The notes under the pieces were generated by a model, which worked only from the letters and a program-made list of their open reading frames with translations, had not been told where the DNA came from and did no database searches. Positions 1 through 7,317 of a stretch of DNA of 11,788 nt are shown one piece after another; within the stretch, counting starts at the first letter, position 1, and every line of letters begins with the position of its first letter. This stretch comes from an uncultured Solirubrobacteraceae bacterium (GTDB lineage Bacteria > Actinomycetota > Thermoleophilia > Solirubrobacterales > Solirubrobacteraceae): positions 1 to 11,788 of the forward strand of contig CATPAX010000263.1 of NCBI GenBank assembly GCA_955652215.1, in the 5' to 3' direction. The position numbers and the translations under genes were made by a program.

Positions 1-2
1 AC

Positions 3-1634
3 TACTCGATTCTGAAGGCAGCAGGGGCGATCGGTGACGAGGAGCTGCTCACGTTCCGGAGGCTCGGCAGCCGTCTCGAAGGCCATCCGACTCCGACGAT
101 CCCGCCAACCGACGTGGCGACTGGCTCGCTCGGTCAGGGGCTGCCGATCGGCGGCGGAATCGCAATCGCCGGCAAGTCGCTCGACCGCCTGCCCTATCGG
201 GTCTGGGTCCTGTGTGGCGATTCCGAGATGGCCGAGGGCTCGATCTGGGAGGCATTCCAACACGCAGGCTGGGCAGGGGTCGACAATCTCACGGCGATCA
301 TCGACGTCAACCGTCTCGGCCAGACACGCGAAACGATGCTCGGCTGGGATACCGGCGGCTATGCGGCGCGGGTGGAGGCGTTCGGATGCCGTCCGATCGT
401 CATCGACGGCCACGACATCGAGGCGATCGACGCGGCGTTCCGTGAGGCCGTCGAGACGACGGGCCGGCCGGCTGTAGTCATCGCTCGGACCAAGAAGGGC
501 AAGGGCGTCAAGGCCGTCGAGGACCAGCCCGGAAAGCACGGCAAGCCGCTTGACGACCCCGACGAGGCGATCGAGGAACTGGGGGGAGTGCGCGACCTCC
601 ACGTGGAGGTCGCCAAACCCGATTCGAGTGGTGCGCCGCACCGCTTTTCGGCAGGCGGCGGTGAGCTTCCCACCTGGCAGGTCGGTGAGGAGGTCGCGAC
701 GCGGCAGGCCTACGGGGAGGCGCTTGCGGCGCTTGGTTCGATCCGCGGAGACGTGGTCGCACTCGATGGCGAGGTCTCCAATTCGACGCATTCAGAGCTG
801 TTCGCGAAAGCGCATCCGGACCGCTACTTCGAGATGTTCATCGCCGAACAGCAGATGGTCGCTGCGGCGGTTGGGATGCAGGTTCGCGACTGGGTTCCGT
901 ACGCATCGACCTTTGCGGCGTTCTTCTCGCGGGCATACGACTTCATCCGGATGGCCGCGATCTCCCAGGCGAAGCTTTGTCTGTCCGGCTCGCACGCCGG
1001 CGTCTCGATCGGTGAGGACGGCCCCTCGCAGATGGCGCTCGAGGATCTGGCGGCGCTTCGCGCCGTCGCTGGCAGCACCGTCGTACACCCCTCCGACGCC
1101 AACCAGACCGCCCAGCTGGTCGCGCAGATGGCTGAGCAACCCGGTATCTGCTACATGCGGACGCTCCGCGGAAAGACGCCGGTGCGGACCGCACCCGACG
1201 AGCAGGTCCGGATCGGCGGCAGCCGGATCGTCCGGAGCGGCGAGCATGACGATGTGACCATCGTGGCCTGCGGGATCACCGTCGAGGAGGCCGAGAAGGC
1301 GGCGGACGCGCTCGAGGCGGATGGGATTAGCGTGCGCGTGCTCGACTGCTACTCGATCAAGCCGATCGACGCCGGGGCGGTGGCGCAGGCCGCCCGCGAG
1401 ACCGGCGTCGTCGTGACGGTTGAGGATCACTGGCCCGAGGGTGGGCTCGGGGACGCTGTCCTGAGTGCGCTCGCCGACGAGGACGTGCAGACCCACGTCA
1501 GGAAGCTCGCCGTCAAGGGTATGCCGGGATCCGGTAAGCCAGAGGAGCTCCTTCACGCCGCAGGGATCGACGCGGAGGCGATCGCGAGCGCCGTCCGCAG
1601 CATCGCGCCGGTCGCGCAGGGCGCCGCTTCATAG
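3..1634 (+). CDS. tkt: Transketolase, animal-type (5' end cut by window edge)
   Basis: Thiamine-diphosphate (ThDP) enzyme of the non-oxidative pentose phosphate pathway. It transfers a two-carbon ketol unit between sugar phosphates in the cytosol. The frame is open from base 3, so the start lies upstream. 543 residues are visible of a family that is usually about 610-620, so roughly 70 N-terminal residues are missing. The ThDP/Mg motif is G72-D-S-E ... N103-R-L-G-Q, 30 residues apart as expected. It has Ser where many homologues have the third Gly of GDG. The pyrimidine-binding domain carries FIAEQQ (residues 279-284) with the cofactor-activating Glu at 282. The block GSHAGVSIGEDGPSQMALED, with a conserved His at 331, closely resembles vertebrate TKT rather than the longer E. 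coli TktA form. The C-terminal domain follows from about residue 415. The gene ends in TAG four bases before the stop of the convergent EEP gene. Family assignment is very secure. Confidence 0.97.
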   Translation, partial: YSILKAAGAIGDEELLTFRRLGSRLEGHPTPTIPPTDVATGSLGQGLPIGGGIAIAGKSLDRLPYRVWVLCGDSEMAEGSIWEAFQHAGWAGVDNLTAIIDVNRLGQTRETMLGWDTGGYAARVEAFGCRPIVIDGHDIEAIDAAFREAVETTGRPAVVIARTKKGKGVKAVEDQPGKHGKPLDDPDEAIEELGGVRDLHVEVAKPDSSGAPHRFSAGGGELPTWQVGEEVATRQAYGEALAALGSIRGDVVALDGEVSNSTHSELFAKAHPDRYFEMFIAEQQMVAAAVGMQVRDWVPYASTFAAFFSRAYDFIRMAAISQAKLCLSGSHAGVSIGEDGPSQMALEDLAALRAVAGSTVVHPSDANQTAQLVAQMAEQPGICYMRTLRGKTPVRTAPDEQVRIGGSRIVRSGEHDDVTIVACGITVEEAEKAADALEADGISVRVLDCYSIKPIDAGAVAQAARETGVVVTVEDHWPEGGLGDAVLSALADEDVQTHVRKLAVKGMPGSGKPEELLHAAGIDAEAIASAVRSIAPVAQGAAS

Positions 1635-1638
1635 TCGC

Positions 1639-2469
1639 TCACGCGCTGCGCGCCAGCTGCGCCTCTAGCGCCGAGTGATCGCTGAGGCCTCGCTCCCGCC
1701 ACTCATGGTGGTAGGCGCAGCTGACCGGCTCGAGTTCGGGCGAGGCAAAGATGTGATCGAGCCGCCAGCCGCCGCCGTGTCCGGCGATCTGGCGCCAGGT
1801 CCAGCTCGGCTCGCGCTTGCCGTAACCGTGCAGCGAGCGAAACGCGTCGATGTAGCCAAGATCACGCAGACCCGGCACGATCCCAAGCTCGGCCTCATCC
1901 CACTCCACCCCGCGATCGGGGCGCAGGCGCCCACGGGAGTCACGCGCGAACGACATCACCTTGCCGTCCGGGAGCTCGCGGCGGGGCGTGTTCAGGTCGC
2001 CACAGGCGATTCGTGGTTGCGCAGTGGCCGCGATCAGAGCTTCCCGGAGCGCTCGGAGGGTGTGCGGCTTGACCCAGCCATTTGCGGCATTTGGAACGTG
2101 AACCGTCCAGACCTCGACCATGCCGGCGGGTGAATCGGTGACGGCGCACAGCGCGCTCTCGGGCCGTGGCATGTCCGGGTTTTGTGCGACATCGTGCCAG
2201 GGCTCCCGGGATGCGAGCATCACGCCCATACGCGGCGTATCGGCGGTCCGCGGCCTTAGCGACTCATCCAGCGAGCTGCGCACATGTGGCAGGCCGATCA
2301 CCTCGAATGCCCGGCGCCACATGGGGATCGTTCGGCGCGTCACCTCCTGCAGCGCGACGATGTCCGGCTCGCGGCCGGCGAGCGCGGCGGCCTGCTCGGC
2401 GATCACAGCAGTCCTTCTCGCAACGTTCCAGGTCACGAGACGCAAGAGGCGTTCATCCCTGTTCGGCAT
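1639..2469 (-). CDS. Endonuclease/exonuclease/phosphatase (EEP) family protein
   Basis: Metal-dependent phosphodiesterase of the EEP (DNase I/exonuclease III/APE1-like) fold, 276 aa from ATG 2469. All family motifs are present: TWNV (13-16, metal-ligand Asn15), LQE (Glu42), a catalytic-type His at 124, GDLNT (157-161), SWTW (222-225), RLDHIF (236-241) and the terminal SDHSALE (263-269) with Asp264 and His265. The substrate cannot be read from the sequence. DNA repair, a phosphoinositide-like or other phosphodiester, or a secreted nuclease are all possible, but there is no signal peptide, so a cytosolic role is favoured. An upstream GTG at 2508 would add 13 unconserved-looking residues. I prefer 2469 because a TACGCT box (2479-2484) sits directly upstream of it. 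The gene is convergent with transketolase and divergent from the N-acetyltransferase. Confidence 0.9.
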   Translation of the reverse strand: MPNRDERLLRLVTWNVARRTAVIAEQAAALAGREPDIVALQEVTRRTIPMWRRAFEVIGLPHVRSSLDESLRPRTADTPRMGVMLASREPWHDVAQNPDMPRPESALCAVTDSPAGMVEVWTVHVPNAANGWVKPHTLRALREALIAATAQPRIACGDLNTPRRELPDGKVMSFARDSRGRLRPDRGVEWDEAELGIVPGLRDLGYIDAFRSLHGYGKREPSWTWRQIAGHGGGWRLDHIFASPELEPVSCAYHHEWRERGLSDHSALEAQLARSA

Positions 2470-2478
2470 CGACGGCTC

Positions 2479-2484
2479 AGCGTA
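2479..2484 (-). promoter_or_regulatory. Putative -10 box of the EEP gene
   Basis: On the minus strand TACGCT lies nine bases before ATG 2469. It matches TANNNT, which would put transcription start within a few bases of the start codon. No -35 box and no Shine-Dalgarno are visible. It lies inside the coding frame if GTG 2508 is the true start. Confidence 0.35.
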
Positions 2485-2545
2485 CGAGGGGTGAAGTCGC
2501 GACCTCACTACGACACCCGTGTCCCCGGACCAGCTGGGGGAGTCT

Positions 2546-2551
2546 TAGAGT
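2546..2551 (+). promoter_or_regulatory. Putative -10 box, leaderless promoter of the N-acetyltransferase
   Basis: TAGAGT matches TANNNT and begins exactly 12 bases before GTG 2558, the spacing expected if the G of GTG is the first transcribed base. No good Shine-Dalgarno lies at normal spacing: a GGGGGAG run at 2536-2542 is too far upstream. Confidence 0.45.
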
Positions 2552-2557
2552 CAGGGG

Positions 2558-3370
2558 GTGTTCGACCTCGACTCGTACCTAGCCCGGATCGGGCTGCACC
2601 GCCGTCCGACCCTGCAGGAGCTCCACCGGACGCACGTCTGCTCGATTCCGTTTGAGAATCTCGATCCCCATCGCGGGATTCCGGTATCGCTCGACGAACA
2701 GGACCTCGAGCGCAAACTTGTCACCGAGCGACGCGGCGGCTACTGCTTTGAGCAAAACCTGCTCCTGAAGCCGGCGCTCGAAGCGCTCGGCTACGGAGTC
2801 GAGCTGATCCTGGCCAGGGTCAGGGTCGGCGCCCCCGACGGTCCGGTCAGACCACGCACCCATCTGCTGCTGCGGGTCACCGCCGACGGCAGCACGTGGC
2901 ACGTCGATGTCGGCTTCGGCGTTAGCACGCCGCTCGATCCGCTGCCATTTGGGCCGGGGGAGCCGGTTGAGCAGTCCGGCTGGCGGTACCGGATCGTCGA
3001 GGACGGTCCGGAGCTCGTTCTGCAGGCCGCGGTCGAGCCAACCTCGCCGCAATCTGACTGGACGGATCTCTACGGCTTCGTCCCAGAGCCGGTCCCGATC
3101 GCCGATGCGGTGATCAGTAACTGGTTCACCGCGACCCATCCCAGGTCGCCGTTCGTCACCGGATTGATCTTCGCAAGCCAGAGGCCCGACGGCACGCGAA
3201 TCTCGCTTTCTGATTGGGACGAGCTGGCCCTCGTCGAGGCGACTCCCGCTGGCAGGAGTCTCACTCCCGTGACCCGGGAAATGATCCCGGAATTGATTGA
3301 GAGGCACTTCGGGCTGCCGGGGTTCGCTCTCAGTCCCGCTGGGCGGATCGTCCTGCCCGGCACCGGTTGA
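2558..3370 (+). CDS. nat: Arylamine N-acetyltransferase
   Basis: Family enzyme that moves an acyl group from acyl-CoA to arylamines or hydrazines by a ping-pong mechanism. In actinomycetes homologues are also linked to amide-bond formation in natural products and to sterol catabolism. It is 270 aa, the usual bacterial NAT length. The complete catalytic triad is visible: Cys63 in RRGGYCFEQN, His102 in RTHLLLRV and Asp117 in WHVDVGFG. The N-terminal PFENLD (31-36) is also typical. The C-terminal lid, from about residue 185, includes the family pattern NWFTATHPRSPF. The start is a GTG immediately behind a TANNNT box, so translation is probably leaderless. It is transcribed away from the EEP gene over a very short intergenic region and is not in an operon with a visible partner, so the physiological substrate is unknown. 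Confidence 0.95.
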   Translation: MFDLDSYLARIGLHRRPTLQELHRTHVCSIPFENLDPHRGIPVSLDEQDLERKLVTERRGGYCFEQNLLLKPALEALGYGVELILARVRVGAPDGPVRPRTHLLLRVTADGSTWHVDVGFGVSTPLDPLPFGPGEPVEQSGWRYRIVEDGPELVLQAAVEPTSPQSDWTDLYGFVPEPVPIADAVISNWFTATHPRSPFVTGLIFASQRPDGTRISLSDWDELALVEATPAGRSLTPVTREMIPELIERHFGLPGFALSPAGRIVLPGTG

Positions 3371-3391
3371 AGCGACCTCCAGAACGGATTA

Positions 3392-3412
3392 GCGCCGGCC
3401 CGAGCCTGGCGC
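3392..3412. terminator. Hairpin between convergent genes (candidate bidirectional terminator)
   Basis: GCGCCGGC pairs with GCC-T-GGCGC around a CCGA tetraloop, with one bulged T. It lies 22 bases after the N-acetyltransferase stop and directly after the stop of the convergent collagen-like gene. No T-run follows on either strand, which is common in high-GC actinobacteria but lowers certainty. Confidence 0.5.
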
Positions 3413-3413
3413 G

Positions 3414-3995
3414 TTACGGAACGATGACCGAGAACGGCTCGTCAGAGTCGATGAACTGCACCGGGCCAGGAACGCTCAGCGAGTGAAGTATGCCGGTCGC
3501 GACCTCCCATGTCCCGAAAGGACACACGGTGCCGTCGCCCGGTCGTTCTGTGGGCGGCGCCGCATCGCGAGCACTCGCGACGTTCAGCGTCACTCCGATG
3601 GTCTCCGTGGAGGGGTTGATCCCCGGCACCGTTATGCAGTACCTACCCGGTTGCGGGTGGGTGACCGCCCCGATGCCCTTACTAGCGCTGAGCGTTCCGC
3701 GTGGGTCGATCTCTCCGTATGCCCGCGCGGTTCCAGGCGGGCCCTGCGGGCCTATGGGACCTGTGGAGCCTCGCGGTCCTCCTGGACCCTGAGGCCCGGG
3801 CGACTGCCTAATCCCGCGCGTGACGCTGGTGTCGATCTTGGCCAGGGTGACGGCGTGGTTCTTGAGCTGTCGTGTGCCCACACTGTTTGGCGGGAGGCGC
3901 AACGCAGCGTAGGAGGCGCCGCCAAGGGCGACGAACAGCGCCAGCGACGAAACGACGTTGGCGTAAGTAAGGCGATGCCGGGCGCGACGAATCAG
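3414..3995 (-). CDS. Membrane-anchored collagen-like surface protein (non-ATG start)
   Basis: Predicted envelope protein of 193 aa with the N-terminus extended upstream of the first ATG/GTG/TTG-type start. Order: a basic N-terminus (IRRARHR, 2-8), one hydrophobic segment (about 11-31, YANVVSSLALFVALGGASYA) acting as signal peptide or membrane anchor, the LPPNSVGTRQLKNHAVTLAK module (34-53), eight Gly-X-Y triplets (67-90, GPQ to GTA) forming a short collagen-like stalk, and a globular C-terminal domain of about 100 residues with two Cys that could form a disulphide. A TTG at 3902 is a poor start because it would remove the membrane segment, whose frame is clearly coding. An in-frame stop lies at 4020-4022, so only CTG 3995 or ATT 3992 can begin the whole protein. 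Homologues I know typically begin M-(I/L)-R-R-..., which fits CTG. It might instead be a gene with a mutated start. The architecture suggests Thermoleophilia. The function is unknown; trimeric surface display is inferred from the Gly-X-Y repeats. Confidence 0.8.
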   Translation of the reverse strand: MIRRARHRLTYANVVSSLALFVALGGASYAALRLPPNSVGTRQLKNHAVTLAKIDTSVTRGIRQSPGPQGPGGPRGSTGPIGPQGPPGTARAYGEIDPRGTLSASKGIGAVTHPQPGRYCITVPGINPSTETIGVTLNVASARDAAPPTERPGDGTVCPFGTWEVATGILHSLSVPGPVQFIDSDEPFSVIVP

Positions 3996-4204
3996 ATGAA
4001 CGTTCGACTGTTTGGAGCGCTAGACCTTCAGCACGGTTGTTATCGAGCAGTCAAGCGGACAGCTTTAATCGAGCCGCGAACGCTTGATACGTTTGTCGGC
4101 GGCAAGCCTAGCGGTGACGACGGTCCGGCGGCGTGGAGCCGGCAGTGAGCATCGGGACCAGCCGCACGGAGCCCTCCGGCGAGAGGGCGCTCGCCGCCCG
4201 CCGA

Positions 4205-4210
4205 TAGACT
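4205..4210 (+). promoter_or_regulatory. Putative -10 box of tRNA-Ile
   Basis: TAGACT followed by CG lies 39 bases before the tRNA 5' end, implying a leader of roughly 30 nt removed by RNase P. It resembles the TAGGCTCG elements before the genes at 6707 and 11668. No -35 box is recognisable. Confidence 0.35.
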
Positions 4211-4248
4211 CGGCTCGCAGTGCGAACGTGTGGCCAGGTGCCGCCATC

Positions 4249-4719
<471 letters not shown>

Positions 4720-4953
4720 TCAAGCGGCGAGTTCGATCGTGATCGGCTCGACGTGCCCGCCGCCGACCGGCGGCTCACGGCCCTGATCCTGGTAGGAGCC
4801 GATCATCTCGCGGGCTGCATCGAGCAGCATCTCCCGCGCCTCCTCGAGCGTGCGCCCACAGGTCACCACCGCCGGCCACTCAGCCAGCTGCGCCATCGTC
4901 CACCCATTTTCATCAGGCGTGAATACCGCCGTCAGAGTCAGCAACTCGCCCAT
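4720..4953 (-). CDS. HicB-family antitoxin-like protein (orphan)
   Basis: Small protein of 77 aa with the HicB/UPF0150 fold, a degenerate RNase H-like domain: TAVFTPDENGWTMAQLAEWP, then TCGRTLEEAREMLLDAAREM and the ending EPITIELAA. In the type II HicAB system HicB binds and blocks the mRNA-cleaving HicA toxin and represses the operon. No HicA (short double-stranded-RNA-binding fold) is coded on either side, and this short form lacks the C-terminal HTH or ribbon-helix-helix domain of many HicB proteins. Many such short homologues are solitary. The start ATG 4953 follows a TACTTT box at leaderless spacing and a perfect palindrome upstream. The TGA stop directly touches the integrase fragment in the same frame. 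It may be cargo of the element that used tRNA-Ile. Confidence 0.8.
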   Translation of the reverse strand: MGELLTLTAVFTPDENGWTMAQLAEWPAVVTCGRTLEEAREMLLDAAREMIGSYQDQGREPPVGGGHVEPITIELAA

Positions 4954-4959
4954 TCCGAC

Positions 4960-4965
4960 AAAGTA
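4960..4965 (-). promoter_or_regulatory. Putative -10 box, leaderless promoter of hicB-like gene
   Basis: TACTTT on the minus strand starts exactly 12 bases before ATG 4953, so transcription would begin at or next to the A of ATG. No Shine-Dalgarno is seen in the six bases between. Confidence 0.45.
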
Positions 4966-4983
4966 TGGCCTCTCCGACTGCCG

Positions 4984-5000
4984 CCTGATTCCGAATCAGG
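4984..5000. promoter_or_regulatory. Perfect 17-bp palindrome, candidate operator of hicB-like gene
   Basis: CCTGATTC-C-GAATCAGG has 8-bp arms around one central base. It starts 18 bases upstream of the putative -10 box, so it covers the -35 position of the hicB-like gene. A dimeric regulator bound there would block RNA polymerase. HicAB operons are known to be autoregulated through operators, but which protein binds here is unknown. Confidence 0.5.
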
Positions 5001-5306
5001 TCTTACCTCGTCAGCGCCAGCAACCCGAAATGCCACACACCACGTGCACCGACGGTGCGGAGCCAGCCCGATCCGGCGCTCCGATGCTCAGCCCATCCCC
5101 CCGTGCGCCTGGGCGGCGCGGATGCGAGGGCGCCTCCGGCCAGCCTTTGCGATTGCAGCAGCTAACCCTGCGAGAGACGCGGATCCCGCGCGCAATACGA
5201 GACTAGACGCGGTCTGACCGAGATGCTCCCGACAGGGTGAAGACAGGTCGCTGTTGACCGTTCGTGCCGCACTCTGTGCGCTGCCTGAATGAGGCGTGTG
5301 CGGCGG
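5001..5306. other. Intergenic region, about 300 nt, no supported gene
   Basis: It lies between the hicB-like promoter and the methyltransferase promoter. Reading frames here are short or compositionally unlike coding sequence, including a minus-strand Arg-rich frame that extends into the methyltransferase gene. I see no tRNA, repeat or clear hairpin. It may be leftover DNA of the tRNA-associated element. Confidence 0.4.
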
Positions 5307-5312
5307 TAGCAT
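5307..5312 (+). promoter_or_regulatory. Possible -10 box of the methyltransferase gene
   Basis: TAGCAT matches TANNNT and would give a leader of about 40 nt before ATG 5357. It supports that start over a GTG at 5264, which lies upstream of it. There is no clear -35 box. Confidence 0.25.
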
Positions 5313-5356
5313 GGCCCCACCAGTATGTCGGCCACGGTGAACCGGGGTTAGAAACG

Positions 5357-6181
5357 ATGACCGAAGTGGCTTACTCGCTAGGGGCCTCAGAATCCGAGCT
5401 GGCTCGTTTGGACGCGCAGGCCGCCAGCATCGCCACGCCGACGGCGGTGTTCCTGCGCAGCGCCGGTATCGCACCCGGAATGCGAGTGCTCGATCTCGGC
5501 ACCGGCCTTGGCCACGTCGCCTTCCAGGTCTCCGAGCTCGTGGGGTCCGCCGGGGCGGTGGTCGGGATCGATCAGGCCGCGCCGATGCTCGCCGTCGCAG
5601 AGCAACGCACAGTCGCTGCAGGCATCGAGAACGTCCGTTTCGTGCAGGCCGACGTGCGCACATTCCGCGACCGCCAGCTGTTCGACGCGGTGACCGGGCG
5701 GCTGATCCTGTTCCATCTACCCGACGCGGTCGAGGTGCTCCGTCATCACGTCGGCGCCCTCACCGACAACGGTCTGGTGCTAATGATCGATTTCGACGTC
5801 GGATCGGCACGCAGCGAGCCCCCTGTGCCGCTCTTCAACGCCGCCCGGGACTGGGTCATCAAAGCGTTCAGGCACGCTGGCGCAAATCCGACTATTGGCA
5901 CCCAGCTTGGGCTGCTGCTGCGCGACGCCGGACTAACCGACATCGAGACCTTCGGAATCCAGAGCTATCTGGCTCCAGACGATCCCGCCGGCCCAGCGCT
6001 TCTCTCAAGTGTTGTCAACAGCCTCGCGACGGTGATCCTCGCGAGCGGAATCGCCACCGAGGAGGAACTGGGCCTCGCCTCTCTCCAGGAACGGCTCAGG
6101 CACGAGCTTCAAACAAGCCGCGCAATCGGACTGATACCCGCAGTCGCGGGCGCCTGGGGCCGACTCCGAGCGGGAGCCTGA
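5357..6181 (+). CDS. Class I SAM-dependent methyltransferase
   Basis: Transfers a methyl group from S-adenosylmethionine; the substrate is unknown. It is 274 aa from ATG 5357. The Rossmann-fold motif I is VLDLGTGLGHVA (44-55), the acidic residue after strand 2 is Asp72 in GIDQA, the next is Asp99 in QADVR, and the post-motif strand is FDAVTGRLILFHLPD (109-123). This is the arrangement of the UbiE/BioC-like small-molecule methyltransferase group. From about residue 165 there is a variable helical substrate-binding region. A GTG at 5264 in the same frame would add 31 residues (Cys-containing, no homology apparent); I reject it because family members usually begin about 40 residues before motif I. 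The gene stands alone, with a pseudogene on the opposite strand downstream. Confidence 0.88.
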   Translation: MTEVAYSLGASESELARLDAQAASIATPTAVFLRSAGIAPGMRVLDLGTGLGHVAFQVSELVGSAGAVVGIDQAAPMLAVAEQRTVAAGIENVRFVQADVRTFRDRQLFDAVTGRLILFHLPDAVEVLRHHVGALTDNGLVLMIDFDVGSARSEPPVPLFNAARDWVIKAFRHAGANPTIGTQLGLLLRDAGLTDIETFGIQSYLAPDDPAGPALLSSVVNSLATVILASGIATEEELGLASLQERLRHELQTSRAIGLIPAVAGAWGRLRAGA

Positions 6182-6374
6182 AGAGGCGGATTGACACAAG
6201 GGGGCGCCGCACGCGACCGCCCCGAGCTAGCGAGCCGTCCCGAGCCTCGATTCCGCGCGCTGAGCGGGGAACTCGGCGTCACCCCGGAGATGCTCGTGGC
6301 GGAAGGAGAGCAGGGCCCTCGCAACCGATCACGCGCGTTCCGGGCGCGACCCACCGGGCGCTGCTGCTTGACGC

Positions 6375-6666
6375 CTAGAGCGGCAGTTCCTGGGCCTCGC
6401 GCTTGGCTTTCCGCTGCGCCTCCTGCGCCGCGGCGATCTCCTTCTCGACGTCGACGGCCCGGCCGGCGCAGAACCTCCCCACCCAGCCGCCCCATCGCGG
6501 TGTCGATCACCTCAGGGCTCTGCTCTGTCACCTCCGCCAGGACCGCTGTCCGCAACGGGTGAACCTGCTTCGAGATCTCACCGAGGACCGACTCGGTGGT
6601 CTCAGCATCATCGATGTCGAAAAGGGATCCAACCATCACGCCGGTCGCGCCGCCGAGCACCGCGCC
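6375..6666 (-). pseudogene. DUF1269-type membrane protein remnant, truncated and frameshifted
   Basis: The minus strand encodes GAVLGGATGVMVGSLFDIDD, then a segment containing LAEVTEQSPEVIDTAMGRLGG and EVLRRP. This is the C-terminal half of the DUF1269 family (Gly-rich membrane segment followed by a conserved soluble end). Immediately after LRRP the homology continues in another frame as AVDVEKEIAAAQEAQRKAKR..., ending in TAG at 6375. One extra base in the CCC run (plus strand 6458-6460) accounts for the shift. The N-terminal half is missing: upstream of about 6666 the sequence no longer resembles the family and the promoter of the divergent gene takes over. It is therefore a decayed gene rather than a functional one, unless the extra base is a sequencing error, in which case it would still be N-terminally truncated. 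Confidence 0.75.
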
Positions 6667-6689
6667 CGCGCACTGAACCCGCTCGGCGG

Positions 6690-6695
6690 TAGGCT
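6690..6695 (+). promoter_or_regulatory. Putative -10 box (TAGGCT) of the SRPBCC-like gene
   Basis: TAGGCT followed by CG lies 17 bases before ATG 6707, giving a leader of only a few bases. The same TAGGCTCG octamer precedes the methyltransferase start at 11668. No -35 box or Shine-Dalgarno is evident. Confidence 0.4.
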
Positions 6696-6706
6696 CGTAT
6701 TCGCTG

Positions 6707-7297
6707 ATGCTGCTCGACAGTCTGATGCCTGACTTCGACGCGACCCGGATTGAGCATCGGGTGATCGACGGGCGGCCGGCCGACGTCTACGAGGTGGCGA
6801 TTCGCGTCGACTTTCTCGACGCTATGCGTCGCAGCCCGATCGTTCGTGGGCTGTTCGCGCTGCGGGCCGTTGTGGAGCGAGCGGCTGCGACGGTCCGGCG
6901 ATCGCCGATGGTGAGCCCGCCCGAGCCCGTCGCGTTACGTCTGGTCGAGATGCCCGAGCGTGGAGATTGGGTCCGGTTGGGTGAGGACCGGCCGAACGAG
7001 TTCGCGTTTGGGGTGATCGGGCGCTTCTGGGCCGGGACGACGGCATTTGAGCAGATCGAATCCTCCGCGTTCAGATCGTTTGACAGGCCGGGTTACGCCA
7101 AGATCGCCGCCAGCCTCTCCTTGCGCTCGTATGGGGATCAGCGAACGCTGCTGAGCTACGAGGCGCGTACCCAGGCGACCGACGAAACCGCCCGCCGGGC
7201 GTTCCTGCGGTACTGGACCCTCGTGTCGCCGGGCGTCGGAGTGGTAATGCGCTCGCTGCTCGCTCTGATCGCGCTAGAAGCGCGCCACTCTCGATAG
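6707..7297 (+). CDS. SRPBCC-like (START/Bet v1-type) protein
   Basis: 196 aa, cytosolic, no signal peptide. The centre and C-terminus carry the pattern ...RLGEDRPNEFAFGVIGRFWAG... FRSFDRPGYAKIAASLSL ... LLSYEARTQATDETARRAFLRYW ... SPGVGVVMR, which I recognise from a large actinobacterial family with a helix-grip (SRPBCC or DUF2867-like) fold that binds hydrophobic ligands. No enzymatic residue can be named, and a role in lipid or polyketide binding is only suggested by the fold. ATG 6707 or ATG 6725 could start it. I took 6707 because it is closest to the TAGGCT box. The next gene follows after 20 nt on the same strand, so they are probably co-transcribed. Confidence 0.75.
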   Translation: MLLDSLMPDFDATRIEHRVIDGRPADVYEVAIRVDFLDAMRRSPIVRGLFALRAVVERAAATVRRSPMVSPPEPVALRLVEMPERGDWVRLGEDRPNEFAFGVIGRFWAGTTAFEQIESSAFRSFDRPGYAKIAASLSLRSYGDQRTLLSYEARTQATDETARRAFLRYWTLVSPGVGVVMRSLLALIALEARHSR

Positions 7298-7317
7298 TCC
7301 CAGACCTCGGCCTAGGC

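Noticed and set aside
1675..2133. 152-aa plus-strand frame opposite the EEP gene
   Set aside because: Shadow of a gene in which every EEP motif is present on the minus strand.
5088..5663. 191-aa Arg-rich minus-strand frame overlapping the methyltransferase start
   Set aside because: Composition typical of an antisense shadow in high-GC DNA; it overlaps a well-supported methyltransferase.
6191..6374. Plus-strand frame with an HTH-like phrase (ALSGELGVTPEMLV), considered as a transposase remnant
   Set aside because: Too short a match; flanking residues do not fit any transposase or HTH family I know.
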